64,000 bases of DNA from Primula veris (Eukaryota; Streptophyta; Magnoliopsida; Ericales; Primulaceae). Where the stretch lies: the NCBI GenBank assembly GCA_963682055.1, contig OY821743.1, positions 17,271,566-17,335,565 on the forward strand, in the 5' to 3' direction. The notes beneath the pieces are model-generated. The model searched no databases. It was not told the DNA's origin and saw nothing but the letters and a program-made list of their open reading frames with translations. Below are positions 21,558-33,916 of this stretch, piece by piece. Position 1 is the first letter of the stretch. Each line of letters starts with the position of its first letter. The position numbers and the translations under genes were made by a program.

Positions 21558-23109
21558 TTTATTTTCATTTGAATAAATAGTTTTGCTACATACATAACAA
21601 ATAATGCAAAACAATTAAATTTACTCATTTTTATCAATCAGTATGCTATAAAATAATATACCTTCCCCTTTATGAATTCATTATTGAGAGAGAATGCAGG
21701 TTGAGATTTAATTGTGCTACTATAAATTATATCGAGTTAATCATGACTTATGTGACTTGTATGCAAACTTAACCGTTGAAAACTTCCCAATTGTATGAAA
21801 ATCACTTTTGTCATTCAACAATATCTCGTCCTAAATACTAGCCTATTTAACTACAAACGTGTTTGATCCCATGATTCTAAGTTCTTCCACCTCGAAATCG
21901 ATCCTTTTGGGAAAATTAGTTGAGAGTTTGTTGGAGTAAATATTAAACTTTAAGAATCATTTTGAAGTCTATTCGACGTACGTTTATAGATATATTAAGT
22001 TAATGATATCATAAGGTTATTTTTGCATTGAAACTTACACTTCGCAATACATGTGAATCACTTATATATTATATATATACACGTGAATACGTCTTGTTAT
22101 TGGTATTTTCTCAAAAGCAGTATATTTAATGTAAATGTTACTACTATTTCGTGTGCGGCGGAGCCACCAACAAAAAATCTTTGTCATTTCCAAAATAGTG
22201 AAACACATGTTTTTTTTTTTCAAATTATGAAGAACGGAGAAGCCAGAATTCTTCACCTTCGTTTTTTTTCATTTTTTTTACTTTATGTAATGTGTTTTCT
22301 TATTTTTTTACCTGGTTACTCTTTTTTTTTTCTCTCTTTTTGACTTTCTTTTCCAAAGTATAAAAAAAACGTAGCAATAAAGCCAAGCAGTCATGTGCCG
22401 AAAGTTTTAGCATCTAAAAATTTACCAAAAGTAAAAAAAAATATAAACCAAGGTACAAAAAGAAAAGGTAAGAAACACTTGTAAAAAAAAGGAAAATTAC
22501 GAAGAAACGATGGTAAAAAAATGTAAAAATAATAAAACAAGGTAAAAAAAAAGGAAAAAATGAAAACGAAGGTACAAAAATATTAAAAAAAAACTCAGGA
22601 AATCCAAACGTATATTAAATACTCAAGACATATACTCGCTATGCATAAATCTATAAAAAAACCAAATATTTGTTACACAATTTCATTATACTAACTTTGC
22701 CTATCAACCCCAAAAGTTTTTTTCAAAATTTTATTTGCACCCACCGCGATATGTTATTATAATTATTTTTTAGTTTAATTTTTAAAAAAATGTACATGTG
22801 TCAACATGTTATGTTTGTGTCGCTTGCAATTATTTATCATTTTGTAAGTAGTAGTGTTATGAGCACATAAAAAATCATAGTAGGTTGTTTTAGTAACATA
22901 TTATATAATTTTGAAAGTGCTTTTCAAAAAAAATATTTAAGCGGTTGCCAAAAAATACTTTATAATTGAAATATTTTAAAAAATATTACTAAAAAGAATT
23001 TATTTTTCAAAATTGTGGTGTTGTCGTAACAAGCCTTAGTTATATGGGTGTTCGGGCTTGAGTCTTCGTCATTATTTGGTAAGTTTGAACGTACATCGGT
23101 ACGTGCATG
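21558..23109. other. Intergenic with low-complexity tracts
   Basis: 22200-22350 is T-rich and 22400-22600 A-rich with repeated GGTAAAAAAA/GGTACAAAAA words. Otherwise AT-rich DNA; no gene seen. Confidence 0.5.
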
Positions 23110-23290
23110 CACTACAAAATAATGTTTGATTTAATGAGAGTCAAAAGCTGTCACAAGTCTGTCGCTAATTTAAAAATCTGTCACAAATCTGTCACAAATT
23201 GACTAAACTGTCACAAAAACCGTCGCTAATAAGCTCGTAACAAAAAATACCGTCACTAATTCCGTCGCTATATGAGCATTTTTTTTAGTG
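23110..23290. mobile_element. CACTA-type MITE (181 bp) with 3-bp TSD
   Basis: Begins CACTACAAAATAATG and ends TTTTTTTTAGTG, so both termini are CACTA. ATG is repeated at 23107-23109 and 23291-23293. The interior has clustered TGTCACAAAT and GTCGCTAAT words, typical subterminal repeats. No coding capacity; it would depend on a transposase in trans. Confidence 0.85.
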
Positions 23291-23462
23291 ATGGGTTTGA
23301 AGTATCTTTTTCTTACAAAACTCTTATTCTAAATATCATAATTATTGCAAAAAATGGAAGTAAAGAAACTGTGAATTCGACATTTGTAAAACAAAAGGTT
23401 TATAAAGAATTCTTGGAAAATATAAACTAATTAAATATGTTGAAACTATATGTAGTAAATAC

Positions 23463-23700
23463 TACTTACTTCGTTTCAATTTAATTATCAACTACGAAAC
23501 TACGTGTAATTTTGACCGATCGAGAACTTATATCAAAATTGTCGGAATGAATTTTTTTAAAAGTTGATCATATAGTTCAAATGTTAAATTTTATGATTAA
23601 ATTTTAAAAAAAATCATTTCGATAATTTTAATACAAGTTATAAACCGATTAAAATTACACATAGTTTCGTAATAATCAATTAAGAACCATAAGAGTAATA
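23463..23700. mobile_element. Stowaway-like MITE
   Basis: Imperfect foldback with CTACTTACTTCGTTTCAATT at one end, TACGAAACTA/TAGTTTCGTA and GTGTAATTTT/AAAATTACAC pairs in both arms, and TA at the ends, as in Tc1/mariner-derived plant MITEs. Confidence 0.55.
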
Positions 23701-23972
23701 GTTATTTTATTAAGTTTTAAATCGATAAATGATGAATGCTGCTAAGTTAAGAATGTTGGCAGTATATGTTTTGAGTCAGAACTTCTTTTTCTTTTTATCT
23801 TTTTTCAAATATGAAAGAAAAAGTTGCTTTAAATTATACATTCAACTATTCAATTATGACTTGCGAGCCAATTATTCTATTTACTCCTCGCGCGTAAGCT
23901 TATCTTAGAATGCATGCTTTAAATGGGGCTGCAGATGTGTATTTCATGTTCATCCTATCTTTTTTATATATA

Positions 23973-24253
23973 TATGTACTTCTTAATTTTTTATTTTTTA
24001 TTTCTCAAATCAATATTTTATTTTATTTATAAAATCTTTGTTCAAAAAATTCTATAAAATTCTATAAAATTTGACTTATATATATTTTGGGTATCTATTA
24101 TTATTAATACCTTATAAGTCAAAACAAACAATAAATACCCAAAAAATATTTTTAAAAAATCAAAATTTACATATTTTTTTGAACAAACACTTTATAAATA
24201 AAATAAAATATTGATTTAAAAAAATTAATTAAAATAAATTATAAATACATAAA
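23973..24253. mobile_element. AT-rich foldback element
   Basis: Arms AAATCAATATTTTATTTTATTTATAA and its reverse complement flank a centre near 24107. Family not assigned. 24254-24830 beyond it holds nothing recognised. Confidence 0.5.
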
Positions 24254-24830
24254 AAAAAAAGCGATAAAATGACTAAAACATGACCTTACAAATATAATCA
24301 AATGTCACTCCCTTTAAATTATACAATAATAAAGGCTTTCCAGAGCAAACGTCTAATTACTTGCATTGCCAGGCGGTTTCTGACGTCATGTGGCCAGATT
24401 ATTAACATTAATTAGTTTCTTAATTATTTGCAATTGAAAATGCATAATCATGCTTTCATTCTGCAATATCAGTTTTTGGCTATAATATATCGTCTGAATT
24501 TAGGAACACGAGTTATAATAAGAGAAATGATATATTCTGCATTTTGAGTTAGATATTTCAATAGCTAAATATAAACAAAATTAAATCATGTGACCAGTAT
24601 CAAAATTTTGAGCATACATATGAATTATGATATGGCCAAACCCGAGAGGAAATAATAAATTTGTTAACACAGAATGTCCAATCACTATGGCCACCCCTTC
24701 GGAGTCGGAAGTTCGGTTACCTACATATTGAACTATTTCAACAACAAAAATGACATGATGTACGTCTAGCTATATCATTGAGTTGCAAAGTGACAAAATC
24801 TAATCGATCAATATTTTAAGAAAAAGATAT

Positions 24831-25324
24831 TTTGTAACATACGCCTTTACGATACCGTTTAATGTGAAAAAATGGTGTGTTTCTTTTGCGCCTCTTTATA
24901 GTTCGCGACCAAGCAGGCCTTCTAACTCAACTATAGCCAAAGGGCTTATATGTGAAATAAGGTAGGGATTTCACGTTAATCGTATTCCAAACCAAAGTAC
25001 CAAACATTTAAGAAAACGTACATTCATTTTATAACCTTTTAGTTTGTTTTCATGTGGTCTGCTTTTGTTTTTTCATTTAACTAAAAGTTTGACTGCAGTT
25101 TCTTACAGTAATTGTTAAGGAAAACGATATCTAGAAGCCAATACACATGCACTAAAGCTTTGATACTTAAATTTGTAACTGGAAAGCAAATCATATGAAC
25201 TTATACCATCTTTTACTCAAATTATTGCTTTTTCTAAAGAGATGCATGATTCTCATAGTCTTCTTCCTTTTCACTTTCTGTAATCATTCCACTTTTGATG
25301 TTGTAACTTGTATGTGTATAAGAT
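24831..25324 (+). repeat. Tandem segmental duplication, copy A
   Basis: About 490 bp collinear with copy B (25346-25845). Shared blocks include GAAAAAATGGTGTG, AAAACGATATC and TTCTTCCTTTTCACTTTCT. Non-coding. Many substitutions and small indels point to an old duplication. Confidence 0.75.
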
Positions 25325-25345
25325 GTGGGTTTTGTAAAATATTGT

Positions 25346-25845
25346 TTTGTAACGTACGTACATGTTGGTTTTAAGTGAAAAAATGGTGTGTTAATAATTT
25401 CTTTTGTGCCCCTTTAGCTAGGGTTCGAGCCCAAGGAGGCTGTCGAACACGTTTAGCCCAAGGGCCGGCCATATATGTGAAATAAGTTAGGAATTTCACT
25501 TAAATCGTATTCCAAATCAAAGTACCAAACAATCAATTTAAGGAAGCGTATTCACTTTTGTTTCATTTAACCCTTTTAGTTTGTTTTAATGTGGTATGTT
25601 TTTTTTTTTCATTTACAAAAGTTTTGACTGCAGTTTCTTAATTGCTAAGGAAAACGATATCACAAATACAGGCTTTGATACTTTGATTAGAAACTTGAAA
25701 GCAAAATGTGAGAACCTATACCATCTTTCACTCAAATTATTGCTTTTTTAAAAGAGACATGCATGATTCACAGAGCTAGTCTTCTTCCTTTTCACTTTCT
25801 TTAATCATTCCACTTTTGATGTGTTGTATGTGTATAAGTGTTGTG
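25346..25845 (+). repeat. Tandem segmental duplication, copy B
   Basis: Second copy of the unit at 24831-25324, immediately downstream. No gene in it. Confidence 0.75.
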
Positions 25846-26689
25846 TTTTCTTTTGGTTTTAATTTGGTGAGTGGGTGTCTAATATGAAAAAGAAATAAAT
25901 AAATAAAATGTGTACAATCCTTCTTTTGAATGGACTTACTGTACTCGATTTTGAAATGATACTATTTTTCCGTCAATTATTGGTTGCCCAACATAATAAC
26001 ATACTATTCATGCACGTTGTTTCATCAAATATACACATACAAGCTATCAGCCTTTAACGATTAACAGAAAAACACCAAGTAAAACAAAAGCAAAAGTTTT
26101 TTCACTAAAAAACATTTATCAATGTGAAAAAAACCCATATATATAGCATGACATGAATACGTCTCGGAGCGTTGTTTTATGATATTCCCAGTTAGAAAAA
26201 ATAATAAAAGTTGTCCAAAGTCCAAACCGATTATATAGTATATGTCCAAGTTATATATATCACTGCATGTCGTAACATATTTTATAAGAAAACTGAAAAA
26301 CTTTTAAAGATTTGTCACATCACACCGGGAAATTCAAACATAACTATAATTATACACTAGAGAGAAATATAAATTTCTAGAGGGAACTATCTCCCGTTTA
26401 AACATACATAAAAAAGTAATTATATATATTATAATAAATCAATCAAGTCAAATAAGTCTGTCCAATTTAGTCATTTTTTTTCAAAAATACTCTTACACCT
26501 TTATATTAATTATAATAATATTATACTCTCGTAAAAATATAAAAAGTAAAAACTAATAAAACTATTTATTACTATTTAACAACCAAACATTCTTTTAAAT
26601 TTTAAATTATATATTTTTTTTGTATTATCCACATATTTATATCATAATAACTATATATATTTTCTATATTTTTATTGCATTACGTGCCC
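25846..26689. other. Intergenic, nothing recognised
   Basis: AT-rich; no supported gene. Confidence 0.5.
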
Positions 26690-26721
26690 CACACGCAACG
26701 CATAGGACACAATTACTAATA
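26685..26721 (+). mobile_element. Possible Helitron-like 3' terminus
   Basis: GTGCCCCACACGCAACGC with a degenerate hairpin followed by ATTACTAAT, i.e. CTAA then T. It resembles the minus-strand end at 55611-55655. Weak without a 5' end. Confidence 0.3.
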
Positions 26722-26844
26722 TTCCTATATAGCAGCTCTCATAGAAGAAAATGGATGGTGGTGTAAATCTGGTATACTATAATGGCGTATACTAAAAAAA
26801 TCAACACTTAATAATTAAATTCAAACTAATTATTTTAAAATTAA

Positions 26845-27123
26845 AAAATTGTATTGTACAAGTGTTTACGGGCTACAATATTAGTACAATAGTAATATTC
26901 TTTGCTACAATTGTTGGGATTACACAGGTCACAAATGCCACGTTTGGCTGATCCTCTAAGACACGGAAATCCAAGATAGTGGTAACGGCTACCCACATTT
27001 TTTTTATTTTTATTTTTATCGTTCGTTTGGAGATATGCGAAATTTTGCAGCCGACAGGGTTCGAACCTGACGGTGAGCATGGTATATTCGGATAACAGCC
27101 ATACGACTACCAACCACTCGCTC
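26845..27123 (-). mobile_element. tRNA-derived SINE
   Basis: On the minus strand it starts GAGCGAGTGGTTGGTAG, with a Pol III A box (AGTGGTTGGTAG), and has a B box GGTTCGAACC at 27067-27058, about 57 nt in. The body that follows is not tRNA-like and ends in a T-rich tail near 26845. Cloverleaf pairing is lacking, so it is not a tRNA gene. TSD not resolved. Confidence 0.65.
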
Positions 27124-27609
27124 ATAAAGGCATTTCTTACAAAATGGAATTTAAATGTAGGACAAAATAAAATAATATACTTAGTATCCATCTATTTATA
27201 AGAAAAATTAGCCGTGTTTTCCTTATAATCTTGTTTTTATTTTATTTCAAATTGGATTTTAGTTTATGATTTTGTAATGCACTTCTCAACATACTTATTG
27301 AACCTTTACATTAAATCCAACCTATAAATTTACAATTCATGCTAAACTTCTGTTTCTAAAAGTTCAACAAAACCGAACCTTTTCATCACATTACGTACAC
27401 TTCCAAACAAGTAAAATAAGTTCTTAAATTATATTATATCCTTCACACAGCACATTGCATGATTATAGTTTTGCGGTCCCACGTGCACCGAAACATATAA
27501 ACACAAAAAACTTAAGTATTAAGTACTTAAAAGATTTTAAATACGTAATTGAAAAATAAAATAAAATAAAAAATGCTAGCTACACTAATCCTTTCAAGTA
27601 TCAAGTCTT
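27124..27609. other. Upstream region of the glucanase gene
   Basis: AT-rich DNA, no gene; presumably contains the promoter. Confidence 0.5.
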
Positions 27610-27617
27610 TATAAATA
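27610..27617 (+). promoter_or_regulatory. TATA box of the glucanase gene
   Basis: TATAAATA 57-64 bp before the ATG at 27674, leaving room for a short 5' UTR. Confidence 0.65.
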
Positions 27618-27673
27618 CTTCCAACTCACTCTAATTCTTCATCTCAAACCAGAAGCTCATTCATAATTAAGCT

Positions 27674-30600
27674 ATGGCGACTCTTCGTTACTACTCAATA
27701 TCCATCTTATTTTTCATCTTCCTCTTACATACATCTTATTTAACAAGTAAGTCTTCCTTTAATCCTTATATATATATATATATATATATATAGTTGTTTT
27801 TAATGCACCGCTTCCTTTACATACTAATGTAGCATGTGATATATGGTATTAAAGTGGTGGAGGAAATGGAACTGTTTTTTCTAAATTATGGGATTTTGAA
27901 AGTCTAAAATCGATAAAATAAAACATCAAATATACATGGTAAAAAATCGATTTTTTCTCAATATGGTGGGTGTTTTGGAGTACCTTGTAACTTACCATTA
28001 GGTTCATCACCTGTGTATTGGCGTGACTATATCTCGAAATGATCATTATGTTTATCTGGTACCGTAACAAAAGGAAACACTGTCGTTAGTCGATTTTTCT
28101 TTGAGTCCCCAGTCCGAATATGATTTATGGCTTTCGAAAACTGATTTGTTATTTTTTGGTTTATTTTGAAATGATCATTGTGTTTCTTGTCTATATCCGT
28201 TTCAAAACGAGTACACATGAAGGTGCATGCTTGCAATTTATTTTGCAGTAAATCATATTATAACTTGACAATGAAACGTCAAAAGCAGTGAATTTCTGTT
28301 ATACGTACTATACTCTTTTAACGAGGGGGCATACATTTATAGTTTTCATAAAAAGTCTCTTTGGTCTCAATACTTTCAGGCACAGCACTATTAATAGTTT
28401 GAAAACAAAAACGGATTAGTATTGGTAAGGAGTCATCCCAATATTAACATATGACAACTATACAAGTTGATTGTATATTTTACTGAAATTTGTAATGTTA
28501 CCATAGAGATTTTGAAAATTATGAAATTTCCCAAATCTAAAAGCTATTCCGTAAATAATATCCTGACCAAATGCACAACTTAATTAAAAAAAATTGCACT
28601 ATTTTCAGGGGCGGATCCCTTCATTGGAGTAAACTACGGCCAAGTAGCCGACAACCTCCCTCCACCAGATGCCACTGCTAAGCTCCTCAGCACCACCGCC
28701 ATTGAAAAGGTCCGTCTATATGGCTCCGACCCAACCATCATCAAATCCTTAGCCAACTCTGGCACTGGAATCGTCATTGGCGCTGCCAACGGTGATATTC
28801 CCGCGATGGCCTCTGATCCGGCATTTGCCACGTCATGGCTTGCCTCAAACGTCCTCCCATTCTACCCCTCGAGTAATATCATCCTTATCAATGTCGGCAA
28901 CGAGGTGTTTGTTGTTTAGGAATTGTTTTGTAATTCTTACAAATTATATACAATTCATGAGTTAGAAAATTAATTTTCTGGCTAGTTTATAATTTTCAAT
29001 TTTTCAAAACATATGGAACGTAAATTATAGTAGTAATGAACTAATGGTATACTCACCCCATCCAAAACTTAGTACCTTCCGGAAGTACAAAGTTAGTGCA
29101 ACTTTGACTTACAAAATGAACTTATCTGAGTTGTCGAAATGATATTTTTAAATTTTAATCGTATAGTTAAACCATCAAATTATATGATTAAGTGTTAAAA
29201 TATTGAACTTCGACAAAGTTGTGCCGAGCTTGTAAGGATTGTATCATAATATTATTGGGATGTAGGGAGTATTAGGCCGATGTAATAATTACGAAAATGC
29301 ACCGATAATATAAGTAGAAACTTGAAATTTGCAAAAGGGCTCTGAAATTTAATAAAGTTAGAATGAGGCCTGTTATGGCACTTGTTATTTGTAAACACAT
29401 ATTATATCATCGGAGTTAACGTCCCAGTGAACAAATCAATTCGACCCTAATAGATGGTTCGATTTTATTTTTTTACAATGGTTAATGGTAGATGAGAAAA
29501 TCTCAGTTTTATGTTGCAAGTTTGTTCCAATAATTTCCTCAATACTAATGTTTGATTCAAGTTTGTTTATCTTATTATGTATGGACCATGAACCATCACA
29601 TAAGATGTCTATTTCTGTTGTACATCATGAGATTTAAAAATTATTCTTGTATTAATTACAAGGTATTCCTGTCTGGCGATCGGAACCTGATGACTCAGCT
29701 TCTCCCCGCGGTGCGAAATCTCCAAAATGCCCTCGAGGCAGCCTCTTTAGGCGGGAAAGTTAAGGTGTCGACAGTACACGCAATGGCGGTGCTCCAACAA
29801 TCTGACCCACCCTCTTCCGGAAGGTTCGATCCAGGATACGGGGATTTAATGAAAGGGCTGTTGGAATTTAATAATGCTACCGGGTCTCCATTTTTTATTA
29901 ACCCCTACCCTTTTTTCGCGTACCAAAGCGACCCAAGGCCAGATACGCTTGCGTTTTGCCTATTTCAGCCTAATGCAGGTCGGATTGATTCGGGAACCAA
30001 GATCAAGTATACGAACATGTTTGATGCCCAGGTATGCATGATAAAGTGTATAATGAGGGTTAGTGTGCAGAGTTAAGAAACTAAGCTGGATTTCTTATAT
30101 CGAAAAAAAGCTCGGGTATTCAACTTACAGCTTCTCATAACTGTTTATGCGTGGTATCGCAAAGATTTATTTATGCAAGGGAAACACATTATACAAAATT
30201 GATAAATTTAATTCAACGGCTTAATTTAGCAGATCAACAAAACCAGACTGTTAACTAGGACACATTCATTATTTTAGTTTTATCTGCTTGTTTAGTTGTT
30301 TGGTTCTGTTTATTGAGAATATAAAAGAGCTGTTTAAAACTAAGAAAAAACTAGCTCAGAAAAGTAAAATGGTTCATGTCAGCAGGAAAAAACTGCATTT
30401 TAACAAGCGAAATATAGTTTCTTTATCGTATATTAATACTGAAATTTGCAGGTTGATGCTGTTCGGTCTGCTTTAGATGCTATGGGATTTAAGGGAGTTG
30501 AGATTGTTATTTCAGAAACAGGATGGCCTTATAAAGGAGATAGCAATGAGGTGGGCCCGAGCATGGACAATGCCAAGGCCTACGTTGGTAATTTAATCAC

Positions 30601-32951
30601 CCACCTGAGGTCGAAAGTGGGCACGCCGTTGATGCCAGGAAAGTCAGTAGATACATATCTATTTGCGTTGTATGATGAGGACTTGAAGCCAGGACCTGCT
30701 TCTGAAAGATCTTTTGGACTTTTTAAGCCCGATTTGAGCATGACTTTTGACGTTGGCCTTTTGAAAAATAGCGAGGTGCTTGCTTTTCCTGTGACTTCTG
30801 TTTTCAGCTTTTTATAGCATGCATTTGGTAAAATTAAATTCTTTTTAACACAATTCAATGAAATGTGCCATAATGTGCATAATGTTGCATGGTAACAGTT
30901 TTATGAAGTTAGCAAGATATTAGAAGTCGAGGGGGACAAACTGGTACGTGATTCACAGGTCAATACAATAATGATTTATTATACTAATTTTCAATCCAAA
31001 TAGAAACTTTTTTTCTTGGTATCTAGCAGGGTAACAACTAGATAGTTGCATAGGAGGGTTCGTATATTATTGACTGCTTAATTGTTTTTAAACCGATCTT
31101 TCTCCTATAATTTCAATTCCTCTTTTGGACGAATCTGGTTTCGCTAGTATTAATATGAATATTTTAGTTGGGCTAAAAATTCATTTTATACCCATATTTT
31201 TTGTTAATTTTTAAGTTTGCCTCTCTTTTAAGAGGAAAGTTTGATACAAATGTCTACTTATAACTTTAATAACTCTACAAAAAAGAAAGTTATGGAGTAA
31301 ATGATATTATGCTTTGCCCATTTTTTGGTTCTTGAAGGATCGATTCCACATGAAGAGAGTAAAAGTTTACTCCAATATCTCCCAAAGAATATATGTGGTG
31401 ATAAAAGAGATGCTTTATATGAAGAGTTTACTTTAGCACAACTTTTTTTAGTTTTCGATGGAAGACAAAGTTATTTGCTTTAAAGTTCAAGTTTCCTCCT
31501 TGTCGTTTGCTAATTGCGAGTGGAAACGGGGGAAATAATGTGTTACTAGGCCTTTTTTACATTTGAAAGATTTTCTCTTACTTTTTTTCCAAACACCCAT
31601 TTCCTTATGATGCCAAGGAATCACTCGTCACAAAGACAAATTCTTCTAGACAATAAAATTCAAAAACTACAAATTTACACTGAATAAATTGAAGAGAGAC
31701 TGAAATGCATTTTCTTTATTTATGTTAGATCAATTTTTGTTTTTCTTCCTAATAATTGTGACTAACTTTAACTACACTTCATGTTTCTAGACTCCAACAA
31801 CTCCTACAACGCCAATAACTCCATCGACTACCACAACTCAGGCTCCAAAGCCAAATAAATCAACTTGGTGCGTGCCAAAACAAGATTTAACAGAGGCCCA
31901 ATTACAAACGAATTTGGACTATGCATGTGCACAAGGGATCGATTGTGGCCCGATCCAACCTGATGGGTCTTGTTTCGAACCAAATAGCCTTGCATCTCAC
32001 GCCACTTATGCCATGAACCTTCTGTACCAAACCTTGGGTAGAAATCCATGGGACTGTGATTTTTCGAAAACCGCTATTGCCTCGTCTAACAATCCTAGTA
32101 AGTTCCCTTTTTCCGACATAGTCAGTATTGAGACTGTGTTTGATTGCATCTTTTAAGTGCTCCTACAGAAGTATGAGAAAAAAGTTGAGTAGTGTTTCTT
32201 CCAAATCGCTACTCTGTCTCAAATAGCAATCCTACTAAGTTCACTTTTGCAAGGTCGATTAATTGGATCTTGTAACTTGTAAGTACTTTGACAGAAATTT
32301 TACTTCTTTCCAATTTCCATAGAGCGGAAGATTAAATTGTTACATAACTTTTAAAGTGTCATAAAACTAGAAATATAATGTCGTATTGGAAATAGAGAAA
32401 ATTAGTGGATACTTTAAGTAAAGGTACTTTTCTAGTGGCCTTGCCACACACATTAGATTTTCTTGTACTTGATAAATACAGTATATAAGTACAAAGTAGT
32501 GATATTCCAAAATCCAAACAAGCATATACATGGACCTGAAGTAACGTTTCGGTTACAAAAACTCGTATTGGGTTTGTGTTACTGCTGATTTTTGCAGTTT
32601 CTAAATCGGATATACAACCTTCTATGCTTTTGGTTTAACCTTCTATGCTTTTGGTTTAAGGAGGTAAGTCGGGGTAACTATGATGAAATTAGTCATAGTA
32701 AACTATTGGACTGCAAATTATGGCAGTAGTGTTATTGCAGGGTGTGGCGTAGATGAACTAATCATAAATGAATATGATTTGATACAAAAGCTCGTGGTTG
32801 TTTTGGTGAATGAGATGCAAATTGTGGATGCCCCTCTATGGGAAAATTGTTTCTTTCTCGCCCTTGACACGTTTTTTTTCGTTTGTTGTTCTTACACTCG
32901 TGCCTCATGTCTTTTCTTGTAGGTTACAGTGGGTGCACTTACCCTGGTTGA
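27674..32951 (+). CDS. Glucan endo-1,3-beta-glucosidase (GH17) with C-terminal X8/CBM43 domain
   Basis: Six exons: 27674-27746, 28609-28904, 29663-30031, 30452-30775, 31791-32097, 32923-32951; all GT-AG, joined frame 465 aa. Residues 1-25 are a hydrophobic signal peptide. The GH17 barrel follows (FIGVNYGQVAD at the start), with the acid/base Glu in ILINVGNE at the end of exon 2 and the nucleophile Glu in VISETGWP in exon 4. After a Thr/Pro-rich linker, exon 5 codes an X8/CBM43 domain with Cys in WCVP, YACAQ, IDCG, GSCF and WDCD; the last Cys (GCTYPG) is in exon 6. The enzyme hydrolyses beta-1,3-glucans such as callose in the wall or apoplast. No GPI-anchor tail follows the X8 domain. It resembles Arabidopsis endo-1,3-beta-glucosidase 7 type proteins. 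Everything expected for activity is present. Confidence 0.92.
27765..27792 (+). repeat. (TA)n microsatellite in glucanase intron 1
   Basis: Uninterrupted TA dinucleotides within the first intron. Confidence 0.9.
29049..29273. mobile_element. Stowaway-like MITE in glucanase intron 2
   Basis: Ends TACTCACCCCATCC and the reverse complement of TACTCCCTACATCC, with TA at both borders. About 225 bp, non-coding. The rest of the intron shows nothing recognisable. Confidence 0.6.
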
Positions 32952-32986
32952 ACTAGAACCTGACAACAAGACAGCCCTACTATCAT

Positions 32987-32992
32987 AATAAA
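32987..32992 (+). terminator. Candidate polyadenylation signal of the glucanase gene
   Basis: AATAAA 36 bp after the stop codon. The following 3' UTR-like sequence to about 33260 is duplicated at 48085-48930. Confidence 0.5.
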
Positions 32993-33269
32993 CTCGTTGA
33001 TTTCGATTATTAGATTATATCTTCAGTTTGTGTATATTACTATATTTTAGTATTTCTGTAGAGAGGCTTTTCAACAAATCAACAACAGTCGAAGCGAGAT
33101 TGATAAGCTTCTGGACTTCACCTTTCTTGGAGAAGGAATTTCATCGACTCCTTCACCTTATTAGTTAAGGAAAGAATTATGGCAGCTCTTGTATTAATGC
33201 TTGTACTTTGTTAAAATGATTGTCATTTTTCCGTTGTGGATGTGTTTAGTTGAACGGTTTTGCTAACGA

Positions 33270-33504
33270 GTGCACCCAACGCATCGTTTAAGTATTAAAT
33301 AAATTTTCAAATTCAAGTTGCATTTAATGTAAATAATGTTACCTTTATTACATAACATTTTGGGTTACCAAATTTATGTCTTTGATTTACTCACGTAAAT
33401 ATTATTAATAAATTACTATAAATAAAATATTGCAACAAATACCATATATGTAATTTAAATAAAATATTGCAACAAATACCATATATGCAGATTGCATCTT
33501 TGGA
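33270..33504. other. AT-rich intergenic with a short tandem repeat
   Basis: ATAAAATATTGCAACAAATA occurs at about 33423 and 33459. No gene. Confidence 0.5.
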
Positions 33505-33665
33505 ACAGTCACCTTATTTGACTGTTTATGAAACAGTCACCTTAACCACCGTTAGATTAATAAATGAATGGTTATATAATGTTTTTCAATAACTAATTTA
33601 TTTGTTCTATTTTCAACAAATTAGAATTTGATAAATTAAAAACAAATTGTACATCACAATAAAAA
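33505..33665 (-). repeat. Inverted copy of the defensin-like gene 5' flank
   Basis: The reverse complement matches 45171-45310 and 46000-46135 (ACAATTTGTTTTTAATTTATC, AATTTGTTGAAAATAGAA, TAGTTATTGAAAAA). No coding part is attached to this copy. It is the only part seen on this side of the copia insertion. Confidence 0.65.
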
Positions 33666-33916
33666 TTTATTGTAACTAGATATATATATTTTTGTAATGA
33701 AATGTATTTTATTCTTATAAAGAGGTGGATTTATAACTAACAGGATCATAAAAAACTTCGGAATATGACAATAGAGAGTTTATTTTTATTTTGAACTGGC
33801 CCGAGTTGAGACCGAAATTTTTTATTATTATATGGAGGTTATTCCTATATATGGAGTATTCATATAGAGAGTTTTTACTGTACTCAACTAACAATATGTG
33901 GACTCATTAACTAGTC

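Noticed and set aside
27050..27123. Possible tRNA gene on the minus strand
   Set aside because: A and B boxes are present but acceptor and anticodon stems do not pair; a SINE head explains it.
30776..30817. Glucanase ending in exon 4 readthrough (VLAFPVTSVFSFL)
   Set aside because: A good donor at 30776 and a complete in-frame X8 exon downstream support splicing instead.
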